In this document: one piece after another, positions 24,469 through 32,941 of the stretch
How positions within the stretch are numbered: position 1 is the first letter of the stretch
Layout of the letters: each line of letters starts with the position of its first letter
NCBI GenBank assembly: GCA_035758825.1
Contig: DASTWA010000009.1
Coordinates: forward strand, 1 to 64,000
Direction of reading: 5' to 3'
Length of the DNA stretch: 64,000 nucleotides
Source: JARIHD01 sp035758825
GTDB lineage: Bacteria > Patescibacteriota > Saccharimonadia > Saccharimonadales > UBA4665
Notes under the pieces: model-generated
What the model was told of the DNA's origin: nothing
What the model saw: the letters and a program-made list of their open reading frames with translations, nothing else
The model's database searches: none
Made by a program: the position numbers and the translations under genes

Positions 24469-25392
24469 CTAATTGTTCGCTAGCCTCAGTAAAAATAGCT
24501 GCAGGGCTTCGTCGGCGTCAATGCTGCTGCGCTTGAGCCGCATATCCAAATCGAGCAAGTCGGCGATGAGCTCCTTAATTTGTCCAAGGCTCAGCTGACG
24601 GGCGATGCCTTGGCTCTTGCGAACAACAAATGGGTTGAGCTTGGCCTCTTTGGAGATTTGGTCGGCAGTCCGCGGCGCACCGGCCTTTACGGTGGCAAGC
24701 ACATGAAGCTGCCAGGCGAGCATGGCAAGGATAGCCTGAGGCTCTACCCTGAGGGCGCGTTGCTCCCTGTAAATCTGAAAAGCTTTCTGAGGATTCCCCG
24801 AAAAGGCCGCATCTACCAACTCAAATACCGTACTCTGAGGCAACCGTTCAACTAAGAGCTCGATTGTATTCTTGGTAATCTCGTCGTTATATGCCAAAAG
24901 CTTGTCCAGTTCGCTCTGGAGCAGCTGCTGATTGGCGCCGATACGGTCAATAAGCAGCTTGGCGTCGGTCTGGCTGACCTTACCGCTCTTCTCGCTGACA
25001 TATCCTACGGCCCACTTTGCCAATGCAAAGGCATCCAATTCGCCAAACTCCCGAAAGTCGGTCTGCTTTTTGAGAGTCTTATAATACACGCCGCGCTTGT
25101 CCAGCTTGGGCTCGTAGATAACGAGGTCAGTACTGTCGGCCGCAGCCTCCAGAATGTTTGCGATGCCTTCGGCAAATGACTTTTGTTTGCCCGGTTCGCG
25201 AAGGACAACCAGCTTTCGGACACTCAAAAATGGCATGCTCTGGATGCTTTCGATCATGCGTTCGCTCGGCGTATCCTCACCGTCAAAACGTTCGATTGCC
25301 ATATCGCCATGCTCAGCCAAAAAAACCTGGACGATGCCGTCCAGCTCCTTCTTGCGGTGCAAGTCATTTGTCCCCGAGATCGTCACTATCAT
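24469..25392 (-). CDS. holA: DNA polymerase III delta subunit
   Basis: This 307-aa clamp-loader subunit shows the HolA pattern: an N-terminal degenerate AAA+ domain (SMPFLSVRKLVVLREP, DLVIYEPKLDKR), WAVGYV, and the C-terminal helical collar domain with ILAMLAWQLHVLATVKAG and LLDLDMRLKRSSIDADEALQLFLLRL. It opens the sliding clamp. TATCAT lies 8 nt before the ATG with no ribosome binding site, so the leader is absent or 1-2 nt. Confidence 0.93.
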   Translation of the reverse strand: MIVTISGTNDLHRKKELDGIVQVFLAEHGDMAIERFDGEDTPSERMIESIQSMPFLSVRKLVVLREPGKQKSFAEGIANILEAAADSTDLVIYEPKLDKRGVYYKTLKKQTDFREFGELDAFALAKWAVGYVSEKSGKVSQTDAKLLIDRIGANQQLLQSELDKLLAYNDEITKNTIELLVERLPQSTVFELVDAAFSGNPQKAFQIYREQRALRVEPQAILAMLAWQLHVLATVKAGAPRTADQISKEAKLNPFVVRKSQGIARQLSLGQIKELIADLLDLDMRLKRSSIDADEALQLFLLRLANN

Positions 25393-25414
25393 ACAAGGCT
25401 ATGATACCACGCTG

Positions 25415-26086
25415 TCAGCGTTGCAGACCGGTGACAAAGGCATGAATGTCGGCATAGGGCATATCGTACTCGGCGTGCACGATATGTTCGCGAAGCGCGG
25501 CATCAGCCCCTGTATCGACGTTATCGCCTTCTTGTATGGTCGTTGCCGAATCCATTAGCACGTACCGGTTATGGGTACCCTCTGCGTCGCTGACTTCGAC
25601 GGCTGTTACTTGGACGTCACCATAACACCTGTTGAGCCGGTTCGCGTCGTCCTGGACAAGCTTGCCGCCAATGTACTGGTAGACGATATAATTGTCGCGT
25701 GCGGTTGGCTTGGCCAGCTCTATGCCGGTGGCATCGGCATCGGCCACCGAAAATGGCAGCTGCGAGGCGGGGTCGACGATTGGATTCACGATCACTTGCT
25801 CATGTTGAGAATCAACGAATACAAAATCACGGCAGACCCAGGCCGCGAGCCTATCGGTCTTGGCCGGTACGATAGCATGTTCCGGAGCGCCTGCTGTCGG
25901 GTAGACAACCGGAAAATGAGGCATGGTATCTACCCCTGGCGTATTAGACGCTCCGTGCCGGTTGCCGCCGATTAGCTGTAGGCCAATGAGCGTCGCGGCG
26001 GTCAAGCCGAGGGTTATGCTGATCGGCAGCCAATTATAACGGGCATACTTTGGGATTCGTGGTGCGGCTTCTGCGGTCTTGGGCAT
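25415..26086 (-). CDS. Membrane-anchored protein of unknown function
   Basis: The 223-aa protein has one N-terminal transmembrane helix (LPISITLGLTAATLIGLQLI) and an extracytoplasmic domain with two cysteines. It matches no family I recognise. The ATG is 8 nt after the mutM stop, so it is probably translated from the mutM transcript. The link to DNA repair is likely only genomic. Confidence 0.65.
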   Translation of the reverse strand: MPKTAEAAPRIPKYARYNWLPISITLGLTAATLIGLQLIGGNRHGASNTPGVDTMPHFPVVYPTAGAPEHAIVPAKTDRLAAWVCRDFVFVDSQHEQVIVNPIVDPASQLPFSVADADATGIELAKPTARDNYIVYQYIGGKLVQDDANRLNRCYGDVQVTAVEVSDAEGTHNRYVLMDSATTIQEGDNVDTGADAALREHIVHAEYDMPYADIHAFVTGLQR

Positions 26087-26094
26087 CTCTACCT

Positions 26095-26991
26095 CTACTT
26101 AGGCGCTAATTTTACCATCGGATGTACAACTTGGCAACGGGGACAAATATGCGTTCCCCTCCCCGCTGTCCGCATCTTAATAATCGTAGTGCCGCAACGG
26201 GGACACCGCTTGCCCTCGCGCCGAAAAACATTAGCAAATGCCAAATAACTGCCCCGTTTGCCTTCTGCATCCACATAGTTACGGTCAGTTGATCCGCCCT
26301 TATCGATGCTCAAGGTCAGTACGGCGCGGAGAGTGCGATAGAGGTCATCGCGCTGTCTGCGGCTGAGATCCTTCACTTTGGTTTCGGGATGAATTTTGGC
26401 CCCCCACAGGCTCTCGTCGGCATAAATATTACCCACACCAGCAATAACAGCCTGGTCCAAAAGGACTGTCTTAATGCCGCTCTTGGCGCGGCGGTCAAGC
26501 CGCAAGCTAAAGGCCTCAGGCGTAAACGTCGCGGCCAATGGCTCCGGGCCTACCTTTTTAAAAAAATCCAGCTCTCCTACTGCCGGCGTTGGCAAAAGCC
26601 GTACCCAGCCAAACTTACGCTGGTCATTAAAAAAGAGCCTGCCGCCATCCTCGAAATCAAAAATTACCCGCGTCGATGAATCGGGCAAATCGCCCACCAG
26701 GCTCCGGCTGGGGTGACCAGCACCAAATCGCCTGCCATCCCCCCTGTATACAAGCTGGCCGGTCATTTTTAGGTGGATCACCAGAGAGTACTCTGTGTTC
26801 AAATCGATGATGAGCACCTTGGCGCGGCGGCGCACACCTATGACTGTAGCGCCGACCAAAAAAACTTGTACGTCGGTAGCAGCATTAGGAAAGCCCTTAG
26901 GCCAATCATGCGTGACATGCACGATCCGGTGTCCTGGCAGCAATCGCTGCAAACCCGCCCTAACTGTTTCTACCTCGGGTAATTCTGGCAT
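26095..26991 (-). CDS. mutM: Formamidopyrimidine-DNA glycosylase
   Basis: The 298-aa Fpg has the N-terminal catalytic MPELPEVETVRAGL (P1 nucleophile, E2), the helix-two-turn-helix region (DQAVIAGVGNIYADESLW) and an intact C-terminal zinc finger (CPRCG...CPRCQ). It excises 8-oxoguanine and nicks the strand. The intact zinc site contrasts with the lost sites in dnaG and the uracil glycosylase. TACAAT (27003-26998) lies 6 nt before the ATG, a leaderless arrangement. Confidence 0.96.
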   Translation of the reverse strand: MPELPEVETVRAGLQRLLPGHRIVHVTHDWPKGFPNAATDVQVFLVGATVIGVRRRAKVLIIDLNTEYSLVIHLKMTGQLVYRGDGRRFGAGHPSRSLVGDLPDSSTRVIFDFEDGGRLFFNDQRKFGWVRLLPTPAVGELDFFKKVGPEPLAATFTPEAFSLRLDRRAKSGIKTVLLDQAVIAGVGNIYADESLWGAKIHPETKVKDLSRRQRDDLYRTLRAVLTLSIDKGGSTDRNYVDAEGKRGSYLAFANVFRREGKRCPRCGTTIIKMRTAGRGTHICPRCQVVHPMVKLAPK

Positions 26992-27074
26992 GCACTCATT
27001 GTACCGTCGGATTCGTGATGATAACAGCGTTAAACTGAACGCGTAGGGACGCTTTCTCTGGTATAGTTACATCC

Positions 27075-27311
27075 ATGGAAGACTTGCGTGACTTGATTGC
27101 CCGAAGAGCCCCAAAAGAACCGCAAGAAATTGCGGCCATTAAAGCCTATATATCAGACACACTCAATTCGCCGTCGCGTGTATCGTTACAGGGCGAAACG
27201 ATTGTTATTACGGTTGCCAGTGCCGCGCTTGCCAACACATTGCGGTACCATACGGCCAAGCTCAAGACGGCCGCCCAAACCGACCGTCCGGTCATTATCC
27301 GGATCGGCTAA
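27075..27311 (+). CDS. DciA/DUF721-like small protein
   Basis: The 78-aa protein has a short helical start and a C-terminal beta-alpha-beta part (TIVITVASAALANTLRYHTAKL) ending in RPVIIRIG. It is like the nucleic-acid-binding core of DciA/DUF721 proteins, which in many bacteria load the replicative helicase. The match is by eye and moderate. An extended -10, TG-G-TATAGT (27062-27067), lies 7 nt before the ATG, so the mRNA is probably leaderless. It is divergent from mutM. Confidence 0.6.
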   Translation: MEDLRDLIARRAPKEPQEIAAIKAYISDTLNSPSRVSLQGETIVITVASAALANTLRYHTAKLKTAAQTDRPVIIRIG

Positions 27312-27332
27312 AACATAAGCACGCAAAAGCTA

Positions 27333-27914
27333 TTACAGCCGAAGCCGGCTGACCATCTTGGCATAATCAGCGGTTGGCACCTGCTTGTCAAAGAGGCGCT
27401 TTACGTTCTCGGTGCTACCCTTGAAGGTGCCCTGGCCCCCACAAGAAGTCGCCCAATAGCGTTGGATTTGTGATGTTCCCTTAACTATCTCGTAGACAAA
27501 CCGGCTACCAAAGGCGCAGACACCGCGCTCGTCTTCGGCCTGACTGTCGGCTTCGGGGTTACCCTTGGAAAAGCCTGCAATATCAAGGGCGCGAAGGAAG
27601 TTGGTATAGCCCTCCTGATTGTTCGGATACGTTTTGGAGTCGATCGTGCTGTACTGATAGCCCTGCAGGGTCTCGATGCGGGTTTCGCTGCGGCCGACAG
27701 TAATCCGGTACGCCTGGTGCTGTTCATCGGCCACAATAGGACCGTCGACGGTCATCCGGACGATGGCATCGGTATTTGCATAGTCAGTCAGCGGATTAAC
27801 CTCGGCTGGGTTATTATTCCCGCCTAAACCTCGCAGTACTAAAAAGAACACGAGAATAACAAGTCCGATGCTGGCCAAAAAACCTAAGAAATATCTCATA
27901 ATCGTGGGCTCCAC
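27333..27914 (-). CDS. Membrane-anchored protein of unknown function
   Basis: The ~193-aa protein has an N-terminal helix (YFLGFLASIGLVILVFFLVL), a Gly/Asn linker and a soluble extracytoplasmic domain. Two Cys lie in a VCAFGSRFVYEI...TSCGG arrangement that could form a disulfide. GTG 27914 is possible with TAGCAT 8 nt upstream. An internal ATG at 27899, with AGGTGG upstream, is an alternative. No family recognised. Confidence 0.65.
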   Translation of the reverse strand: MEPTIMRYFLGFLASIGLVILVFFLVLRGLGGNNNPAEVNPLTDYANTDAIVRMTVDGPIVADEQHQAYRITVGRSETRIETLQGYQYSTIDSKTYPNNQEGYTNFLRALDIAGFSKGNPEADSQAEDERGVCAFGSRFVYEIVKGTSQIQRYWATSCGGQGTFKGSTENVKRLFDKQVPTADYAKMVSRLRL

Positions 27915-27973
27915 CTAGGAATATGCTATATCATATCACATTGGTGAATCTTTTTCAAGCACAACCACCCCCG

Positions 27974-28090
27974 TTACTGGACGCCGTCAAGATACTCTTT
28001 ATTATCGAGGATGCGTGTCTGAGGCACATGTCCATTAGCCCGCATAATGTCGGGTATATTATCCCTGACTAGCTTTTGATAAGACGCCAT
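27974..28090 (-). pseudogene. Remnant of a MazG-like pyrophosphohydrolase (38 codons)
   Basis: The frame starts at ATG 28090 with AGGAGGA ~8 nt upstream, 11 nt after the kinase-like gene stop. It reads YQKLVRDNIPDIMRANG and then TRILDNKEYLDGV. This matches the first ~38 residues of the phosphoribosyl-ATP-pyrophosphohydrolase-like/MazG-like family (KLVRDKIPEII..., ...ILDDEEY). It stops at TAA 27974, and no frame continues the expected helices. It is either a truncated gene or a retained short peptide. Confidence 0.6.
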
Positions 28091-28101
28091 AACACTTCCT
28101 C

Positions 28102-29019
28102 CTACAGTGGGAACTCCGTTATCCAGGAGCGCAAATGGTCGCGGGCCCGGTTGAACGGGAATGAATCTGTGTCTTGGCGGGCGAGCCTGGTCGTAAACGT
28201 CGAAAGCTCATGCATGATTGCCCACTGCTTGACGTTGTCGTAGGCCACGTTCGCACCGGTTGACTGCCGATAGTAGTCGATGGCTGCTCGAAGGACAGTG
28301 TCGCCCATAGAAAGCAGCCAACGAAATTCCTGCTCGATACTGCCGGTGTTTGTGTCACCAAAATCAATGACACCCCGAAGTACCGGTCCTTCGAACAGCA
28401 AATTGCTGGGATGGATGTCGTCGTGGATGGCGTAACCCAGTTGCTCGTGCCTAACCAGATCCTTCCAGAGCGCGTACTGCTGATTAATAATGGGGCGCAG
28501 TTTTTCGTTTGGTAAGCGGTCTTTTACAAACAAACGGTCAAAATAAACATCCCAGGGCTCATCAAGATTATCGACGCCAGACTCTGCCCGGAGGCGCCGC
28601 ACCTCAAGGCCGCTGATGGCCTGATTTAGTTCCGCGCTGAACATCGCAACCCGCTTGCCTATTGCGGTCTGCTCGTCCTCACTCAGTGTTTGTATGGTCT
28701 TTCCGTTGAGATGTTCCCCTTCGATATACTTGGCAACCGTGTAGAAAGGTCTGGTGTGCACCTGAACCAGTTCCGGCACCTGGACGGTCCTGAGCTGAGC
28801 GCCAATTCTTTGCAGTAACGCCGTTTCAAAATACAACCGTTTGGCGGCATCGTCATTCCGAGGGAAGCGGAACACGTATGCATGGTTGACGACGGCTACT
28901 ACGTTATCGGCACCGTGCTCAATGAAAGTAATTTCCTGCACATCTCTGCTAAAGGCACGAATGGCGGCATCGGCCTGCTGCATAAAATTACTATCTTCGA
29001 GAGTGGGCAATATATCCAT
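28102..29019 (-). CDS. Aminoglycoside-phosphotransferase-fold kinase
   Basis: The 305-aa protein has the APH/choline-kinase fold: YVFRFPRNDDAAKRLYFE (ATP-binding Lys region), the catalytic loop YAIHDDIHPSNLLFE (H-x-D...N) and VIDFGDTNTGS (the metal-binding D-F-G-D segment). It probably phosphorylates a small molecule with a hydroxyl group, antibiotic or metabolite. TATAAT lies 8 nt upstream of the ATG, with no ribosome binding site. The MazG-like remnant follows directly. Confidence 0.85.
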   Translation of the reverse strand: MDILPTLEDSNFMQQADAAIRAFSRDVQEITFIEHGADNVVAVVNHAYVFRFPRNDDAAKRLYFETALLQRIGAQLRTVQVPELVQVHTRPFYTVAKYIEGEHLNGKTIQTLSEDEQTAIGKRVAMFSAELNQAISGLEVRRLRAESGVDNLDEPWDVYFDRLFVKDRLPNEKLRPIINQQYALWKDLVRHEQLGYAIHDDIHPSNLLFEGPVLRGVIDFGDTNTGSIEQEFRWLLSMGDTVLRAAIDYYRQSTGANVAYDNVKQWAIMHELSTFTTRLARQDTDSFPFNRARDHLRSWITEFPL

Positions 29020-29035
29020 TGGTGCCTATTATAAG

Positions 29036-30550
29036 CTACATTCGAGCATTCCACACGAAAGTGGCAGTAGTAGCACCAGGATCGGCATCGACGTTGATCG
29101 TGAACTGCGTGGTAGTGATACCGGAAATCCAAAACTTTGCAGCGGTTCCCAAGTTGTTGGTAGGCGTCACCGAAATGTTTTGCAAAGCTGGTGCGCTTTC
29201 TAGGCCATGGTTGACAGCGACCGTTGTTGACCCCGAGGCGACAGTTGCCGTACCTTCATTATCGGTAACCCAACCGATGTTGTTTCGGACAATCGTATTG
29301 GTGCCAGCACTCTCGATAAGTGACACCGTCGGAGCCACTCCGCCCCATGTCGTACTGTTACCGGTAATGATGTTATCGCCACCGCCACCGGTACTTTCTT
29401 CACGGATAAGGCTACGAGTTTCGCCGGCGCCATCAGAAGTTTCGAGCGAGTTGGCGGTCACCACATTAAAGTGCGTGTTAAATTCCAGATGGATGCCGGA
29501 AGCCGCCACCGACCCGCCGTCGCCCGGCTGGGTAATGACATTGCCGATAACCACACACTTGTTGGCGGCCAAGAAGATATTATCACCAGGGACGCCATCA
29601 AATGTGCAGCCAACTATTTTCGTCTTAAAGGCATTTTGGACCCGTACGCCAATACAGTTGTTAGAGCCGTTCACGAAATTACAGCTAGTTATAAACTGGA
29701 GTCCGGCCTGGTCGTACAACATAATTGGCGCCGTACCGATAGGCGCTGATGAACCACCCAGAAATTCAAAATCCGTAGCCAAAAACCAGTTTTCGTCATT
29801 AGAAGTAACCCATACCCCGCCGCCAAAACCTGCGCTGGCACCCGAATTATCAAAAAGACAGCTCACCACACGGTTGTGGTGGCCAAAGCCGCCGCCAGTG
29901 GTCGGGCCAAGTTTGAGGCCCCAATTATACAGGCTGTAAAAATGCAGGCGCTCAAAGCTGCACTGCACTGCCCCGTCGGCTAGAATACCACCGCCGGCAG
30001 TCTGGTTCGCGGCGTTGCCATCAATAGAAAAATCGGCAAATTTGGCGCCAACGATGCCAACGCCAGGGCTTCCGCCAGTAAACTTAATGACGTAATCATT
30101 GAGTCCATTCGCAGCCTTGAGGATAGTTGATTCCCTACCGGAGCCAACTATGGTAATCGGCCCACTAATAGATAGCGGCGTGCCGACAATTGCCGTCCCA
30201 GGCGGCAGCATGAGGATTTTGTCGGAAGAATTCGCTGCGGTTATGGCGCTCTGGAGCGCTGAAGCATCGTCAGTAGAGCCGTCAAATACAGCCCCGTAAT
30301 CAGCGGCGTAGAGGATCTGGTCGCCAACCTGTATAGCATTATTAATAGTAGTCTGGACCGCGCTTGCCAGATCGGTCAAAGGAATACCCGTCCCGGGCTT
30401 GGTGTACTTGGCGTTAGCCGTCGCTTGCGCGGTATCGATATCGCCACCCCGTTTAAGTGTGCCGTCTGTATTCAACTCCACACTTAAAAACTCGTTGAGG
30501 ATACTTCCCCAGTCGCCTGTATCGCCGCCTACAGTTGGAAGTCGTACCAT
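29036..30550 (-). CDS. Right-handed beta-helix (pectate-lyase-like) protein with shared N-terminal domain
   Basis: The 504-aa protein starts with the same ~34-residue domain as the tail-fibre-like protein at 18923-19936 (VRLPTVGGDTGDWGSILNEF). A Pect-lyase-3 type entry region (YGAVFDGSTDDASALQSAI, PGTAIVGTPLSISGPITIVG) and a ~300-residue beta-helix rich in G, N and V follow. The C-terminal ~75 residues form a beta domain (TVAVNHGL...FVWNARM). It resembles phage tailspikes and surface polysaccharide-binding or -cleaving proteins. There is no signal peptide, so the export route is unclear. Confidence 0.8.
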   Translation of the reverse strand: MVRLPTVGGDTGDWGSILNEFLSVELNTDGTLKRGGDIDTAQATANAKYTKPGTGIPLTDLASAVQTTINNAIQVGDQILYAADYGAVFDGSTDDASALQSAITAANSSDKILMLPPGTAIVGTPLSISGPITIVGSGRESTILKAANGLNDYVIKFTGGSPGVGIVGAKFADFSIDGNAANQTAGGGILADGAVQCSFERLHFYSLYNWGLKLGPTTGGGFGHHNRVVSCLFDNSGASAGFGGGVWVTSNDENWFLATDFEFLGGSSAPIGTAPIMLYDQAGLQFITSCNFVNGSNNCIGVRVQNAFKTKIVGCTFDGVPGDNIFLAANKCVVIGNVITQPGDGGSVAASGIHLEFNTHFNVVTANSLETSDGAGETRSLIREESTGGGGDNIITGNSTTWGGVAPTVSLIESAGTNTIVRNNIGWVTDNEGTATVASGSTTVAVNHGLESAPALQNISVTPTNNLGTAAKFWISGITTTQFTINVDADPGATTATFVWNARM

Positions 30551-30697
30551 ATGCTATCCTGCTTGTGCTTAACATCACAATTGTACGGTTAATTGCAGCA
30601 TCTTGGCAAATAAGTATTTTCGGCTAAATATGCTGTGATTAATATCACTCGCCAACTTATTGAAGATTGGTCAATAAGGTTATAAAGTACAGTTACT

Positions 30698-31267
30698 ATG
30701 TCAGATCTCGAACGGCTCGCTGATCTCGACCGCGACCTGGAGGCCGCGCTCCCTCCCGAATTGCTTGGACGTCTTGCCTTATTTGACGAAGAAGAAATAC
30801 ACACCGACCCCTACCAGAGGCGTTGCATGGCGTTGGCCGACTTACAGGCGAGACATGTGGCCGAACTTCGCGACCAAGGTACGCTCTGGAAAGCCGAAAT
30901 GGAAGCAATGAGCTTCTCTATAGCCAACCCCGAACGACCGCTTCTGCCTTCAAACCTGCCCTACCGGGCCTGTGTTTACCGGCTCAACGGCCAACAGGAC
31001 GGTGCGCCGGTTGTAATTAGCGGCGTCCGGTTTACAACTATCGAAATTGCACCGACTGGTGACGTAATAGAGATGCCCTACGACGTGCCGGTCATTGTAA
31101 ATGGTAAACCGCGGGTCGGCTTTGGCAGTCTAGACATCGATGTCATGGACCGCCTGGTCACCGAGCTAGAGGCGCAGCGCCAGGAGCTCAGGCTTGGTCA
31201 CGACCTGGCTGCGGTCCTGCAACCACGGCGGCCACGGAAACCTCGTGCCGAGAATCCCGGACAATAG
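30698..31267 (+). CDS. Soluble protein of unknown function (189 aa)
   Basis: The N-terminal half is acidic and helical. The C-terminal half has a beta-rich part (VVISGVRFTTIEIAP, VPVIVNGKPRVGFG) and a basic, Pro-rich tail (PRRPRKPRAEN). No signal peptide, membrane helix or known motif. The ATG has no ribosome binding site. TATAAA and TACAGT hexamers lie within 20 nt upstream, implying a very short leader. It converges with the Nudix-like gene, 3 nt apart. Confidence 0.65.
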   Translation: MSDLERLADLDRDLEAALPPELLGRLALFDEEEIHTDPYQRRCMALADLQARHVAELRDQGTLWKAEMEAMSFSIANPERPLLPSNLPYRACVYRLNGQQDGAPVVISGVRFTTIEIAPTGDVIEMPYDVPVIVNGKPRVGFGSLDIDVMDRLVTELEAQRQELRLGHDLAAVLQPRRPRKPRAENPGQ

Positions 31268-31270
31268 CAC

Positions 31271-31828
31271 TTACATCCATGTCTGGAACGCTGTGAAGAG
31301 CTGCGGATAGTAATTGTTAGCTCGTGGGAAATATTTGTCCTTGGTGTCTTGGCTGCCGACTTCTGCCATCAAAGCCGAAAGCGGCACCCAGGCAAGCTGG
31401 GCGATCTTGTGCTGGTCAAAAGGCAACTGCGCGATGTCAAAATCACGCTGCACCATAAAAACATGACCAAAAACTTTGTGGGTGGTGCCATTCGGCATCG
31501 GATTGGCACACTGGATATTAAACAAGTGTTTCAGCTCCTCCGGCGCAACAGTTACCCGGAAGGCGCTTTCAAGCGCCCGTTGGGCAGCGGCAATCGGCTC
31601 TTCCCCCGGACGTAAATGGCTACCGATTGTCACGTCCCAGACATTAGGGGCAAGCTCCATCCCTGATGAGCGCAGCTGCATTAGCAGCTCTCCTTGAGTG
31701 TTCATTACCCACACATTAACCACCTCGTGCCAGAGTTCCTGCTTGTGCACCGTTGCTCTATCAAGGACCTGACCCGTCTTATGGCAGTGTTCATCGAGTA
31801 CTTCGTATTGTTCGGCTGGTTGGTCCAT
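31271..31828 (-). CDS. Nudix-fold protein with degenerate Nudix box
   Basis: The 185-aa protein matches IDI-like/YfcD-like Nudix proteins (YEVLDEHCHKTGQVLDRATVHK, then WDVTIGSHLRPGE). The catalytic helix, normally R-E-U-x-E-E-x-G-U, reads RALESAFRV here. The conserved glutamates that bind Mg2+ and the glycine are therefore replaced. The fold is clear, but diphosphohydrolase activity is doubtful. TAGCAT (31840-31835) lies 6 nt before the ATG, so the mRNA is probably leaderless. Confidence 0.85.
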   Translation of the reverse strand: MDQPAEQYEVLDEHCHKTGQVLDRATVHKQELWHEVVNVWVMNTQGELLMQLRSSGMELAPNVWDVTIGSHLRPGEEPIAAAQRALESAFRVTVAPEELKHLFNIQCANPMPNGTTHKVFGHVFMVQRDFDIAQLPFDQHKIAQLAWVPLSALMAEVGSQDTKDKYFPRANNYYPQLFTAFQTWM

Positions 31829-31872
31829 AGCTGAATGCTAGCACGGGGCGGACAGGCGGTTCGTAAGAATGC

Positions 31873-32295
31873 TTACAAATCGAGTGTCTGGAGCCCTACC
31901 TCTGAATCCTTTTTACGTTTTAGTGGCCGAAAGGAGCGATGTACGAATAATTCAATTGTAGCCCCTGCGACGAGATCTTTGATATGCCCGCCGAGCGTCT
32001 GGAAGTCTTTGTCGGCGATGACCCCATGGGCATGGAGCATTATTTTGCCCTCCTCATTGGAAGCCAGGTTGCCTGTAAAGCTGACTAGCTCGCGCAGGCC
32101 TTCAAATGTCTGCCACCGGTAATCCTGCTTGTCCAACTCGTAGTACCCGAGCGTCACTTCCAATACACCGCCAAGCCCTTCTACCCAGGCACCCTCAATC
32201 TTGGCTTCTTGCGCAAACTGCTCAATGGCCTCGCTAAGCCGCTCACCCTTCACCAGTTTGATCACATAATTGTATCCGTCAAAGCTATACGTCAT
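31873..32295 (-). CDS. PPC-domain (DUF296) DNA-binding-like protein
   Basis: The 140-aa protein has the PPC/DUF296 pattern: VIKLVKGERLSEAIEQFAQE, EGLGGVLEVTLGYYE, ELVSFTGNLAS, LHAHGVIADKDFQTLGGHI. The H-x-H and GGHL-like positions that bind metal in this trimeric family are present. Bacterial members may bind DNA or nucleotides; the role here is unknown. The start is ATG 32295, because TATACT (32307-32302) lies 6 nt upstream. Confidence 0.85.
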   Translation of the reverse strand: MTYSFDGYNYVIKLVKGERLSEAIEQFAQEAKIEGAWVEGLGGVLEVTLGYYELDKQDYRWQTFEGLRELVSFTGNLASNEEGKIMLHAHGVIADKDFQTLGGHIKDLVAGATIELFVHRSFRPLKRKKDSEVGLQTLDL

Positions 32296-32320
32296 ATATT
32301 CAGTATAGGCCAAATAAGGA

Positions 32321-32926
32321 TTACTTGTGTGCGATTACCTGAACCCACGTGGTGTTGTTCCGGGTCGCCTTGTCTCCGCTAACCTCAACCTGGCTGTAGC
32401 CTACCTTCTTGAGCAACTCCTCAATTTGTTGTTCTTGCCAGAAGCAAAAATACCTTGGAGCGCCCAGCTTGCTGTCCTCCCAGGTTTCACCCTCACCCTG
32501 TTTGAGTGTAAAAGCAAACCGGCCACCGTCTTTTAGGGCAGCCAAAACTTTGGCAAGGACCTTCTCGGTCTCCTCACGTGTGAAATGTAGTAAAACTGCG
32601 TTAGCGATAACCAAATCATACGGACCGCCCAAATCGTCAGTAATCGCATTCAGGACGCGGGCATTAAGCCCTTTCTTTTGCAACAATTCCACGAATGCAG
32701 GCGTTGCATCAGTACTATTCACCTTGAATCCCTTACCCTGAATATATTCGGTGTCGCGTCCAAAGGCGCTCCCGAACTCCAGGATATCGGCGTCGGCTGG
32801 CAAGCCGGCGAGCGCAGAGTCCATCCACTCTTTTACCACCCCGTCCACTTGCTGTGGAGTTCCGTCTATATATTCCTGCACGTGAGATTGGTAAGCGTCG
32901 ATTGTTTGCTGGTTTGAATCATTCAT
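32321..32926 (-). CDS. Class I SAM-dependent methyltransferase
   Basis: This 201-aa Rossmann methyltransferase has motif I DILEFGSAFGRDTEYI (E-F-G-S-x-x-G), the acidic STDATPAFVELL, DLVIANAVLLHFTREE and GGRFAFTLKQG. It resembles UbiE/TehB-like small-molecule methyltransferases; substrate unknown. TATACT (32939-32934) lies 7 nt before the ATG, so the mRNA is probably leaderless. Confidence 0.88.
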   Translation of the reverse strand: MNDSNQQTIDAYQSHVQEYIDGTPQQVDGVVKEWMDSALAGLPADADILEFGSAFGRDTEYIQGKGFKVNSTDATPAFVELLQKKGLNARVLNAITDDLGGPYDLVIANAVLLHFTREETEKVLAKVLAALKDGGRFAFTLKQGEGETWEDSKLGAPRYFCFWQEQQIEELLKKVGYSQVEVSGDKATRNNTTWVQVIAHK

Positions 32927-32941
32927 AGGTATGAGTATACC

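Noticed and set aside
29019..29939. 306-codon plus-strand open frame
   Set aside because: Antisense to the beta-helix gene, whose pectate-lyase-like pattern and shared N-terminal domain are clear.
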